Shown here: positions 21,263-34,924 of the stretch, one piece after another
Layout: every line of letters begins with the position of its first letter
Numbering within the stretch: position 1 is the stretch's first letter
Source: Aphelidium insulamus
Taxonomy: Eukaryota; Aphelidiomycota; Aphelidea; Aphelidiaceae
DNA length: 64,000 nt
Reading direction: 5' to 3'
NCBI GenBank assembly: GCA_036784855.1
Contig: JAZDSV010000064.1
Location: forward strand, 1 to 64,000
Program-made: the position numbers and the translations under genes
The notes under the pieces: generated by a model
What the model was told of the DNA's origin: nothing
Database searches by the model: none
What the model saw: the letters and a program-made list of their open reading frames with translations, nothing else

Positions 21263-23222
21263 ATGTCACCGCCTGTTGTGAGTGCGCCCACGACGACGGG
21301 CACGGCGCGGCCCGCCGACAAGGCCTACGTCAGCTTCTACTGTCAGCGGTGCAGACAACCGCTTCAAATAGGCTCCGAGCTTGCCAGCCTAGGCGTCGAG
21401 CAGCTAAGCGAGATCATTGGTACGCCTTCACGCTAGCCTCCCCACACACGCCTCATTTCATGTAGAGCCGCTGTCGGCACTGGGAACGGACCAGAGCCAC
21501 CAGGACGCGCTAACACACACTGCCACCTCACGGTCAGGCCATTCGCGTGCCAACTCCGCACAAACCACCTACAATGGCGCCGACACCACATCACCGCTGA
21601 TGAGTATCACGTCGCCTGCCGTGTCGGCCACTGCATCACCGCGACTGGGCTCCATGTCCGCGCAAATACAAGTGTCACGTCGCACCATACACGCACGCAA
21701 ACCCTACCCCAAACACCTGGCCATGGGAGCTGCGGGCGTTGGTGGCGTTGGTGGCGGCGGCTTGATTGCCGGTCTGGCCGCCGATTCGTCCGACACGGAT
21801 GATGACCGCGCCTTTGTCGTGCTTGGTACCGATTCTGCGGCATCTGCCTCGCCGGATGCTGTTGGTACTGGTCACGGAGCGTTATCGCCGTCCGTGGCGG
21901 TATCGCCGTCACTGTCCGCGATGGATGATGAGAGGCACTTGCCCGTCGCAGATCGTGCCATGCTGGGCACCCAGTTCGCTGCCACCTCGCCGCCAAAGAA
22001 CGTGCATCATCGGCTGCGCGTGCTCGCTCGCTTCTTTGACCTACTAAGCGCCAAGTCCGACCTGGACCATCCGCTGTGTCAAGAGTGTGCCGATCTGGCG
22101 CTGGAGTCGCTCGATGCGCAGCTCGAGTCTGCATTACTGCAGAAGCAGCTGTATGAGGAGGCAATGGCCAGCGATGAAATGCAGCCGCTCACTGACGCTC
22201 AGTCCCGGGAGCTAGAGGCCGAGATTGCGCAGGTGGGGGAATGTCCTCTTCCATACAAGTCTCATATCGCACGTAGCTGCGAGAGACAGAGGGCAAAATG
22301 CAGCGCCAACTTCGCGACATTGAAGAGCAGCGAGAGGCCATTCGCGCCGAGACAGAAGCTCTGGAGCGCGAAAGCCGGGAACTGGATGATGTGGAGTTAA
22401 AGTGAGTCACAATAGTTTATGCTGTTATCATTCGTTTTTAATTGTATGAAACGGTAATAATATCACAGCTATTGGCGCGAGGTTAATGCGCTGGAAACTG
22501 AAATGGCCCGAGTGCTGCAAGACACGGACAGCGCGCAGAGACAGAGCGACAATGCGGCACAACGTCTCGACAAGCTGCGCAAAACCAATGTCTACAATGA
22601 CACATTCCATATTTGGCATGATGGATCCCTTGGCACCATCAACGGTATGGCACACACTAATATACCCATGCACTTTGATGAATTTGAATAGGCCTGCGCC
22701 TGGGCAGGCTCCCCGCGCAGCACGTCGAGTGGCACGAGATTAATGCTGCGTGGGGATATGCGATCCTACTGCTCGACATTTTGGCCAAGCGACTTGGATG
22801 CACATTCACTCAGTATGCGCTGATGCACACATGCATTCAGGTAAACTATATGCTCTTGTAGGTACAAGCTGGTGCCGCTGGGCAGCTGTTCGCGGATAGA
22901 AAAAGTCGGAGCCGAGAAGGCCGTGTATGAACTTTATGGCTCTGGCGACATTAACCTGAGTCGCCTATTCTGGAACCGGCGCTTTGATCAGGGAATGTGC
23001 GCGTTTCTGGCATGTCTGCAGCAGTTGGGTGCGCATGTGACCCAGCTGGAATCATCGTTCAAACTCCCATACGCCATGAACAAGGACAAAATAGGGGAGA
23101 TGTCTATTAAGCTGCAGTTCAACAATGACGAGAGCTGGACACGCGCCTTAAAGTACACGCTGACCAATTTGAAGTGGATTTTGGCCTTTGCATGCCGCCA
23201 CGCCGTCGCCCCGCCACCATAA
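21263..23222 (+). CDS. ATG6: Beclin 1 / ATG6 autophagy protein
   Basis: Six exons (21263-21419, 21466-22232, 22277-22401, 22469-22644, 22692-22812, 22862-23222) give 568 residues in one frame. The N-terminus has the zinc-like CQRCRQPL motif that opens Beclin proteins. A long Ser/Gly/Ala-rich linker (residues about 60-260) contains the BH3 region if one is present. The coiled coil spans about 270-370. The evolutionarily conserved C-terminal domain follows: YWREVNALETEMARV, NDTFHIWHDGSLGTING, LGRLP..VEWHEINAAWGY, LVPLGSCSRIE, then FNNDESWTRALKYTLTNLKW near the end. ATG6 is a subunit of the class III PI3-kinase (VPS34) complexes at the phagophore and endosome. Introns are 44-67 nt. The protein is about 120 residues longer than animal Beclin, mostly in the linker. 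Confidence 0.95.
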
Positions 23223-23267
23223 AATATATATATATTTGCATATTTTGAATTGCAGCTGTGGTGTGCC

Positions 23268-23495
23268 TTAATGAGGCGTGGTACGTGGTGCATTAGTAGG
23301 CGATGCTGGGGGACCCATCTGCACGCCGGTACTGGGATCGGTCCAGCGGCCGCGCAGTGCTCGGTGCTGATTTAACAGGGCGTTCCACGTGGACGAGTCC
23401 TCCATCTCTTGCAGCGTGGCTGGATCCACGGCGACTTTGAGTGGCACTGATGCGCTCTGTGCGGCGCCGGGTCCCGGTTTACATTCTCCTGGCAT
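23268..23495 (-). CDS. small hypothetical protein (75 aa)
   Basis: A short ATG-initiated frame 40 bp beyond the stop of the CFAP69-like gene on the same strand and 45 bp from the Beclin stop on the other strand. The translation (core EDSSTWNALLNQHRALRGRW) is well composed, with Trp and charged residues and no low complexity, and it ends with a Pro-rich tail. No family was recognised. It could be a genuine small gene or a 3'-UTR chance frame of the CFAP69-like transcript; an AATAAA-like signal lies between the two. Confidence 0.35.
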   Translation of the reverse strand: MPGECKPGPGAAQSASVPLKVAVDPATLQEMEDSSTWNALLNQHRALRGRWTDPSTGVQMGPPASPTNAPRTTPH

Positions 23496-23535
23496 AATAC
23501 TAGCGGATTATCAGTCAAGTCACAGTTTATTTCGT

Positions 23536-24976
23536 CTAAACAACTTGCTGCGCGTCTCGGAGTGCCGCGTGGATGCGAATCTTTTTAGAATCCTTGCGCG
23601 GCGATGTCAAACTGGGATACTGCTGGCTGGATAGAAGCAGTAGCGAGTACATGTCACGCTCGGCGCCCAAATCATGCTGCATATTTATAGTTGGATGTAA
23701 CCGTTCTAGTTATGAAATCAACTCACCTGCATTCGCCGCTCAGAGTGTTCGTGCTGCTTAGCGGCTACGGCAGCTGCCTTGGCTAGAGTCACATCCTGCG
23801 CCACTTGAAGGCATTCGGCGTCCGGGGTGACGGGTCGGATGCCTTGATACTCCAGCTCTGATTTGATTTCGCTCCACACTTCGCCGATCTTGAAGTCGAG
23901 ATACTTTTGAATGAATGTAAGTGCAATCTTCTCATTCACCGACAGCAAGTCTTGAAAGCTATCAAAACCAATTTTGCTAAACACTGCAAATATCTTTGCC
24001 TGCGCAAGTGAGATTAGATTTAAATTATAGTTATCTTCACCTACTCTCAGGTTAGTGGACAGTTCGGCCACGGCCTGGCTGCGTTGCATCGTTTGGCGGG
24101 GGTGTTCCAGAGAGGCGACAGGCGCCATCAGCGGGTAGGGACGTACGTCGATTGCAGTCAACAGCGATGACGAGTCCGAATCCGTTATTCCCAGCTTCTT
24201 TTCCTCTGCGAGCCACAGCGCAATAAGCACATTGGCCAGACATCGAGTGCCATCCTGACAGCTTCTCCAGCTGAGCGCATGCGATCTCCCCCGCGGGTTC
24301 TCCAACAGATCGAGCAAACAGCTAAGCACCGGGGCACGTATTTGATCCAGACTGGTCAAGGCCAGCAGATCCAGTAAGCAGTCCACGCCGCCAAACTGAA
24401 AGAATGCAGCCTCATTCACGCCATTACCAGCCACAGACTGCCATACGCACTCGACAACGCTCATAGCCAGCTGCTCGGCGTGCTCGCCACGAGACTGCAA
24501 ACATTTCCTGCGAGATACGTATGATGTACACTTCGACTGACAAATCACATCACTTACAGTAACACATCGATTAACGTCTGCACGCCATTGCACAGTCCAT
24601 ACAAAGTCTGATTGTTCTTGTGAGAGCCACACAGCGCCGACACGGCATTGACAATGAGCGCAAGTCCAATGTCGCCCTCGTCAAAGCACGATCGACAGTC
24701 CAGCAGGTGCGTCAGGACGGCAGTGTTAAAGAAGTCATTCTGGAACTCCATGTCGCTGATCACGGCGCTCAGTATGAACATGCAGCAGGCGTGCACCAAG
24801 GCGCGCCGAGATTTCTCAAAACTAAGCGGTAGTAATTCCTTCCCAGCAGCCACGGCTGACAGACACTTTGTGGTGATCTTGGCAATTTTGGCCGCGCGAA
24901 AGTACTGGCACGCCGCTGGTAGCAGTGACGTGCACAGCGTCAAGAACTGCACGTTATTGCTAAATACAATATATAA

Positions 24977-25009
<33 letters not shown>

Positions 25010-26560
25010 CTGATGGTACCTCTGCCTTGACTGTATACAGCTGCCCAGTAGTCCAGTGGCTGTTGGCGTTGCCATTGGATGGTCGATTCAACCGGGAGGT
25101 AATTTCCGGTATGAGGCCAAGCTGTGGCAACACTTTAGCATGCGAAGTAAGCAATGATCAAAATACCTGCAAAAGATCATTGAAGCATCCATGAATGGAG
25201 CACAGGGATGCAACGATTTTGGCCAGTATAATCTCCAACTCTACGTCCTCCGGAGAAGCTCTGCCCGCAGCCGTATTCCTTGTTGCAGGAGGAGCCAAAC
25301 GACGAAGAGCTTCTATCAGCATGCGCGGAATGTCTGCCTGCTTGATAGTGGCGACACAGCAAGTGTTTCGCTGCAATGTCAGCAACAACAACGCACTCCA
25401 GTTGTTGCGCGCTTGTCGATCGTGCAAATGCCCATCAACTGCCGCGGACCACAGAGACAACAGGTCACGCAGCAGCATATCTTCGGCGGCCAGCATCGCC
25501 ACCACTTGATCTCGCTCATGATCCGTGGCAATGACGCCCCACAACAAGTCCACTTCGATGGCCACGAACGCAGTGTTGGTCTCTGTCTGAATGGCCGCAA
25601 GCAGACTGTGGATGGAGGCCTTGGATGTTAGCGGCACTGGTTGCAGCACATGCAGCAATGCCAGCATGTCGCCTTTTGGACCGCGTCGTGTCTCGCTTGG
25701 TAGCAGCGAGAGGATTTTCAGATGTATATCACTATAAATGAGGTGTACATACATATGAAGCAAATTAATGTAGATATATATATATATATATATATATGAA
25801 TACCTTTGGAGTAGCAACCGGGCAAACAACATCCTCTCTGATTTGCTGGTGTCTGGCAGCACTGGCCGAGACTGAACAACGCGGAGTTGGCCGGCCATTG
25901 GCGCTCCATTGAGCATTGGCCAGTCGGTGTGGTGCTGCACGTTGCCTTGTGCACTTTGCAGCAGGTTCACCAATATCTGTTCAATTATGTATATACATTT
26001 AAAATAGATGTGATGTAGAGGCACACACCTTTGGCACGGCGGCGCTGACTGTTTGGCCGGCAGCTTCGGGGAGCAGTTCGGCCAGACAGCGCAGAATCGC
26101 CTCACCGCGGCCAACGTTCGCTCGTTCGAATGCGCGCGCCGAGTTCAGCTGCCAACTGCGCGGTACACTGTGAGCGGTGTGGCCCGTGGTGGCGGTGGCT
26201 GTACGTGCACTGAACTATGCTCACTTACCACACGGCCTCGATGAGGCGAATCAGCGGTGTGTTCAAGTCCGCTTCGGCAGTGGCGGCAAGTTCGCTACCG
26301 AGACGCAGCACCTCCACCACAAGGTCGCTGTCTGCCTCCTCCAGGTCGTAGATGGATGCGCCGCCCTCCAGTGTCGCCGCCGCGCTGTTTAGAGTGTGCT
26401 GGTGCCTGTCGATGAAATGTCGGCTGGCAGGGTCGCCAAGCAGGCGAGCAGTGCGCCACAGAAGCTCTGCCAGATCCACTGTGGTAGCCACACCTGCGGG
26501 CCTAACTAGGTCCTCGAGACTGCGCAGTGCGCGAGATGTGGCGGTGTTGACGGTGTTCAT
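23536..26560 (-). CDS. CFAP69-like armadillo protein of the cilium
   Basis: About nine exons between ATG 26560 and TAG 23536, with short introns, two carrying (TA)n runs. The exons connect in frame where checked (for example EAVW to WQLNSARAFERANVG, and CFNDLLQ to LGLIPEITSRL). The product is an all-helical armadillo-type protein of roughly 800 residues. Motifs such as GGVDCLLDLLAL and IGFDSFQDLLSVNEKIALTF near the C-terminal third resemble cilia- and flagella-associated protein 69, a central-apparatus-linked factor needed for flagellar motility. The identification is from overall layout and these motifs, so another ARM-repeat ciliary protein is possible. It shares a 261-bp divergent promoter with the katanin gene. 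Confidence 0.65.
24977..25009. repeat. (AT)n(GT)n microsatellite inside an intron
   Basis: Simple dinucleotide run lying within an intron of the CFAP69-like gene. A similar (AT)n run occurs in another intron of the same gene at 25774-25798. Confidence 0.9.
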
Positions 26561-26821
26561 CGTGGTGGCTGCTAAAGTGCCGCTCCCAGCAAACAAGGGA
26601 AGGCCGCTTGGAGTGAGTGAGTGAGTGTGGGTGACGCGTCTCTGTACCTCCACCTCTACGGCACTGCCTGACTGACTTGCAGTGCCTGCACCGTGACCGT
26701 GTGTGTCAGCGTGTGCTGTGTATGTAGCGGTCGGACGCGTTGGTGATCTCCTTGCACGCAGACACGCTCTCTCCTCGGCACCACACAGACACCACGGAGA
26801 TACCCACATACAGACACAGTT
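26561..26821. promoter_or_regulatory. divergent promoter CFAP69-like / katanin p60
   Basis: The 261 bp between two opposite start codons must drive both genes, placing two microtubule/cilium genes under a shared control region. It contains GAGTGAGTGAGTGAGTG and several GTGTGT runs. I looked for a canonical RFX X-box (GTNRCC-N-RGYAAC) and found none. Confidence 0.5.
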
Positions 26822-29001
<2,180 letters not shown>

Positions 29002-29057
29002 AGTTGACACATCCAACAATAAACTGTGTTTAATACTGAGTGTATTAGAATTGCTTA

Positions 29058-29070
29058 TGCCAGCATGGCA
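29058..29070. promoter_or_regulatory. TGCCA-GCA-TGGCA palindrome before DNAI3
   Basis: A 5-bp-armed inverted repeat in the 173-bp gap between katanin and DNAI3, about 105 bp before the DNAI3 ATG. It is reminiscent of, but does not fit, the RFX X-box consensus used by many ciliary genes. Confidence 0.25.
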
Positions 29071-29174
29071 GCGCTTTTGAGTTGGCAGTGAATTGTTGTA
29101 TAGGAAGGAACAGAGATGGACGGTGGACAGCGCTTAACGCTCCCGACTGTTTCAACAAGTCAACAGCACGCCAT

Positions 29175-32167
29175 ATGGCCGCCGCACCGCCGCCGGGCAT
29201 TCAGCCGCTCTTCCTCACCACGCAGACCTGCGAGATACTGCAGCTGCGTCCCGGCACCGATGTCTCTGCCGAGAGTGCAATCAAGCGTGTGCCGCGCACG
29301 GCACTGCTGGACGATATCCGCACTCGGCGCGCCATCTCGGACTTTCAGCCGTACCGCGATGCCATTGAAAAGTACGCCACGTCGGCCGGCAGTACTACTG
29401 CAACTGGGGTCGGCACAGAGATGACAGACTCCATGGTGGTGGTGTATGATGCCGAGTGGCGGTACGGCCAGAACTTTTACATCTGCCTCACGCTGGAAGC
29501 AGCCGAGTCCGTACTGCACGTACGTCTCCACCACAAGTAACTATTTACATATAAATTTGACAACTACACCCGCAGCCAAAGCCGAGCGAGGCCGAGCTGG
29601 CTGCGGCGGCTGCTGCGGAACAGGCCGCTGCCAGTAAATCCCGTCCCCGCGGCTGGGTCAGTCTGGGCAGTGAGCGCGAGGTGGAGGAGGAGCGCTGCGA
29701 ACCGGCACCGCCATCAGTACGTCCTTGCCAATTGCCGAGATAATCAGGTGTTAACAATGCCGACAGATACGCGTGCTGTGCCCTGCCGGTAACAGTGTGA
29801 TTGCCGGTAGCGGCGAGATGGCGTTGCCGCGACTGCCACTTCGGGACAGTGTAATATGCCGCGTAAGCATTCCTCCAACGGCCACACCGGCACACATCAG
29901 CTCTGTGGTGTCGATGGAGCGGAATGATGGCGTGCAGGTGTGACAATTGGATGCAGATATCACTGATACATATACATGTATGACAAATGTGCAGGCAATT
30001 CGACCGACCACGGACGGCATAACGCAAACAACTTACAACGTGCCGGCCGATGCAGAGACGCAGTACGAGCCGACAGTGCTGGACGAGCAGACGGCAAATA
30101 CTGTCTTGGCCAGTCCGGAGTTTGCCGATTTCCTGAAAGCCGCCGAGGCTGCGTGCGAACCGGTGCTGCGTGAGAACAGCATGGTGGACCTGTTGCGTGA
30201 TGATTACATGGCACTGCGCACGGACGAAGAAGTCGTGATGGAGAAGGGTGTGGCGATGGAGTTGCTGGTACGCGGCGCTATAATCTGTCGTTGTTGATTT
30301 AATGTATGTATTAGGAAGTGCAATCGTTCTCCGATATAAAGTACACCAAATCCAAGTCCGTGTCCTGCATGCGGTGGCATCCACATATACAGAATGTGCT
30401 GGCCATGTCGTCGTGTCGGCGCATCACACTCGAGGAGCGCATCGAACAGTCATTCAAAATCGCAAACAATCCCTCCGTCATATCATTTTGGAGCCTAGCC
30501 AGTCCACACAAAGCAATGGCAAGTATAGTAGTTATAATATGTCTGCCTCTAATTAGTGTCAGCTATTTCTGGAAGCACCCGACGATGTGCTTGTGTTTTC
30601 ATTTTGTCCCAACAACTCGAACCTAGTAGTTGCTGGATGCGTTGATGGCCAGGTATATCACACTGCGGACTCTCTATATTTCTAATACTAATCATCCAGA
30701 TCGTTATGTGGGACATATCGGCGCACCGGGACCGGTTGGAGAATGCGTCGCCACACACGGAGGCACAGGAGCAGCCAAAGTTACGACTGCGAGATCACTT
30801 TGACAGCGCCGATTCAGATGGTCAGGTGCCCAGTGTGCGGCACTCGCTGCTGTGCGCCATTGATGGCGGTCACCGCGGACCCACATTCGACATCATGTTC
30901 CTGCCAGTAGATAGTGGCGTCGGGAAAAACGGACGCAATAGAGAGGAGGCTGGCAGTGCCGCGGGAGAGACAAATGAGTCCACGCCACCAGCTACACAGC
31001 AGCAGGAACAAATGCTCACGCTGTCCTTGGATGGACAGGCATTTGTGTGGGACGTGCCGGGCGTGCAAGAGATGGAAGCACTGAGTCAGTCGTGGCGGCC
31101 ACTGTACAAATTCCTGGCCGTGTCCCCCGATGGCACTTATGATTATGGCTGCACAAAGGCCATCCTGTTTGCCAAATGCATCGTCGGAGGATTGGTCAAA
31201 AGTGGGTGTCCATATATCGATTGTTAACGTTTATACAACACTGATAACCGTTGCAGAACCAGCTGGACCCAAGCCGACACTCCTTCTGGGGACGGAAGAA
31301 GGCGACTTGCTGGTCGGCAGTTGGAACCTCGACTTCCTCAAGGACAAGAATGCCCACATTGAGCACATATTACCGGCCCACCACTACACCGTGACCTCGA
31401 TGCAACTGTCGCCATTTTACGAAGATGTATTTGCCTCCGTGGGCGGGACATCCCTACATCTGTGGAGCACGCAGGGTCTGGTATGTGCGATATAGGAAAC
31501 CTTGGCAATTATTTAATGACACTTGCAGGCAAGCCCAATACTTAATTATGAGGCGTCAGTGCATATTACACAATTTTGTTGGAGCAACGTGCGCAGTGGA
31601 GTCTTTTTCCTCGGCAAAGCGGACGGCACCGTTGAAGTGTGGGACCTGATGGACTGTTTCCACGCTCCAGTGCACGTCCACTCTGTCAGCATCTATGCCA
31701 TCTCCCAGATCAGCATCCGGTCCATCACTCCGCCTCCCGGTGGTATGTTCCATGTGTTATAAGCAGCAATAATTTATATAATCACCATTATGCAGTCAAA
31801 GCATCGCGGCACGGGCTTCACTATTTGGCGGTGGGCGACGACTTTGGCACGGCGTTCATTATCGAACTGCCGCGCGCGCTGATCAAAGCTTCCCGGAATG
31901 AGGTGCGCTTATACACATAAGAATATTCTCTCTATGTATATATATACATGATGTATCTGTATGTATGCTAATGGAATGCAGGTGGCATTTGTGCGATCGC
32001 TGGCCGATCGACAGCTGGAGGCCATGGCATATGTCCCGCCGGCGCCATTGCGGACATTAGGCGCTACAGCCACCGCCGCCCCACTCGCCACCGTCACATT
32101 TGATGCCGCCGCGTTTGAGCGGGACTACAACGCGCTGGTGGCCGCGTCAGACACGGCGCAACAGTGA
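29175..32167 (+). CDS. DNAI3: DNAI3/WDR63-like axonemal inner-arm dynein intermediate chain
   Basis: A WD-repeat protein of roughly 800 residues in about twelve exons with 45-60-nt introns. The N-terminal half is the family-specific region. Then come CMRWHPHIQNVLAMS, ISFWSLASP, LFLEAPDDVLVFSFCPNN, VVAGCVDGQIVMWDISAHRD, LLLGTEEGDLLVGSWNLD, MQLSPFYEDVFASVGG and FFLGKADGTVEVWDL, which follow WDR63/DNAI3 block by block. DNAI3 tethers the two-headed inner dynein arm I1/f to outer-doublet microtubules, so its presence argues strongly for a motile flagellum. The ATG at 29175 starts the first exon that aligns in style; an in-frame extension upstream exists but lacks support. The Ala/Asp-rich C-terminus is short compared with animal proteins, which end in a coiled coil. 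Confidence 0.9.
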
Positions 32168-32253
32168 CGACAGCCGATGACGATCACGGTGTTCCCGGAC
32201 GGCGGCTAATACACAGACCTGTAGTATGCATTTGTACATAGTAGCCATCAGCG

Positions 32254-34857
32254 ATGAGCAGACGGCGGTCTAGTGCGAGCAGCGTCCCGGCCGTGGACCC
32301 CATCCTGCTGGTGTACCGGCATTTGAGCGTTACGGTGGCGGCGGATGGGAGTCAGTTCTGGCAGCGCGCACTGTTGCACGCCAAAGTGCTTGTGCGCCGA
32401 GCTACCCACGGCCGCCTGTACAAGTCTGTGGTGCCGCCGGCACGGCAGACACGCAGCAAAGTCATCCTGCAGCCAACCACTGGCTGCTTCAGGCCGGGCC
32501 GCTTGACAGCCATTCTGGGCGCGTCCACCTATGAACCACCTGATATGACATCGGCTCACGAGGTACATATGCAGGTCCGTCAGGCGCCGGCAAGACCGTG
32601 TTCCTGCACTCGGTGTCCGGCGTGGCGTTTGAGGGCATGTCGCGGCGGTCTAGCACCACCACTGGCACACTCTACGTGAACCGGGAACAGCTGTCGGACG
32701 CGCGGGAACTCGCGCTGATCTCGGGCTTCGTGGAGCAGGTACATACATACGAGCAAGCACACATACACCGCGCTACAGACACCAACAATATAGAATGAAC
32801 TCTTGCTGGGCACAATGACGGTGGAGGAGGCGGTCGAGATGTCGGTACGGCTGCGGAACCCCGCGCTGGACAAGGAGGCGTGGTCGCAGATGGTGCAGCG
32901 ACTGGTGGCCACCATGCGGCTGGCAAAGGCGCGCCACCTGCAAATTGGGACGCGTGGCAGGCGCGGCGTGTCTGGCGGCGAGCGCAAGAGGACCGCAATT
33001 GCCACCGAACTGGCCGCCAACCCGCCGCTGCTCTTCCTCGACGAGCCGACCTCGGGCTTGGACGGTGAGCGGTATGCCATGGAGCCCACTGCTAACATTT
33101 ATGCGTGGGCAGCATTCACCGCGCTGGCCGTGGTGCAGGCACTCCGGGATCTCACACAAGAGGGCAGGACTATAGGTAGCTCCTCTTTGTAGACATATGT
33201 ACCAACACGCACTCCTCACGCACCCCGACCAGTCACAACGGTGCACGGACCGTCGGCCGAGATGTTTGCGCTGTTTGACGACGTGCTGGTGCTGGCTGAA
33301 GGCCGCGTCGTCTACCAGGGCCCACGCGACGGTATGGCGCCGTACTTTGACTCGCAGGGCTACCCGTTTCCCGCGGGCAAGAACCCCGCGGATTTCCTCT
33401 TCCTGGAAATTCTATTCCGCGGCCAGGGTGTCAGTGATGACGGGGGCCGCGCCGCCGTGGATGCCGAGATTGTCGCACAGCTTGCCGAAAAGTTCCAGGC
33501 ATGTCGTCGATCGCTTAGTGACATTTTCAGACATGCCACCCACTCCATCTACTAATCTGCCGATTTTATTGTCAGACTTCCAATGCCAGGCGTGAGCTGA
33601 TGCAAGTGGCCGACAACCCTCCGGAAGGCCGCATACAGGCAAGCATGCTGAAGCAAGACTCTTCGTTCGGAACACAGCTGGTGGTGCTGTCACGGCGCTC
33701 TTGGCTCAACCAGCTGCGCAACCCCGTCACAACTTGGGGCAAGCTGATTGCCAATGTGTTTGTGGGCATCTTTATCGCGCTGGTCTATCTGGACGTCACT
33801 AATCCACGGGGGAATCCTGCCGGTGAGTTCTACTGGTATATATCTACTTGGCAGGGAACTAAGGAGTCGTCACAGCTGCATTGCAGGCAGGCATAGTACT
33901 TACTTGACGAAAAGATACCGTGACACCATGTAGAATTATCTTGGAGTTCTCTTCTTTCTCATCGTGCATCTGTTCTTTAGCAACTTCAACTCATCGCTAA
34001 TTGTTTTCTCGGAGGAGCGGGTACGCATATATTATGCGTTGAAAGGTGTACACATCATTGTGCAGGACATATTCATACGCGAATACGTATCCGGATATTA
34101 TGGCCTAGGCAGCTACTTTGTGTCCAAGATTGCCACTGATGTGAGTCTTGAGACACTTTTGTATATGGCCTACTTACTCGTATGCAGCTGCCGTTAAACA
34201 TATTTTTCTCCGTGCTAATCGCCCTGATCACTTATTGGATAATTGGCTTCCGGCCCGGGTTTCAATTCTTTCTCCTGCTAACAACGCAAGTGGGAGCACT
34301 ACTAACTCTGAAATGCTGTACTAATATTAACTTATATAATCGCAGTTACTTTATACTGGTAACGCTGGTATCCTCTGCTCTCGGTCTGGCTCTGGGCGCC
34401 ATGTTCAAGAGTACTTCGGCGGCGCTGGCTATCTCTCCGCTGGTCCTCCTGCCCATGCTTATTTACGGCGGATTCTTCGTTAATTATAAAAACTCCCCGC
34501 CGTGGCTCGCTTGGATCCAATGGTTAGTTCGCGGCAGTCATTTGCATCGATTTGTAATTATGTACTCACACACATTGCAGGGCATCACCGGTGCAGTATG
34601 CATTCACCGGCCTGGCACTGTCCCAAATGTCGCAGTTGACAATTGACGGCCAGTCTGGCCTCTCGGTGCTTAATCTGTACGGCATAACCAACCGATTCGA
34701 CGTGGGTGTCAACATCGCCATGCTGGCTGGACTGTACGCAGGCTTTTTGCTGCTGGCATACCTCCTGCTCGCCATCAGTCTGAGTTTGACGGGCGCCCTG
34801 CCGCGGTCTCGTATAAATCGTATCAAGCGGGAGATCCGCAAAAGAAGCACTCCGTAG
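32254..34857 (+). CDS. ABCG (White/PDR half) transporter
   Basis: About eleven exons. The N-terminal nucleotide-binding domain contains Walker A (GPSGAGKT after splicing), the ABC signature VSGGERKRTAIATEL, Walker B LLFLDEPTSGLD and the H-loop TVHGPSAEMF. The transmembrane domain has about six helices (LIANVFVGIFIALVYLDV, YLGVLFFLIVHLFF, NIFFSVLIALITYWIIGF, and so on). The NBD-TMD order defines the G subfamily half-size exporter, which works as a dimer for lipids, sterols or drugs in the plasma membrane. Two introns appear to use GC instead of GT donors: after LTAIL at about 32518, and after EKFQ at about 33499. Exon joining near 33824-33933 is uncertain and may involve a very small exon. The stop is 67 bp from the PA200 gene stop. 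Confidence 0.88.
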
Positions 34858-34924
34858 CAGACATCTCTATTGCTGCCAGCACCGAGTGCACTGCAATTAA
34901 CAACAACAACACTAATCATGCAAG

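Noticed and set aside
29055-29075. canonical RFX X-box before DNAI3
   Set aside because: The palindrome does not match GTNRCC-N(0-3)-RGYAAC; kept only as a low-confidence element.
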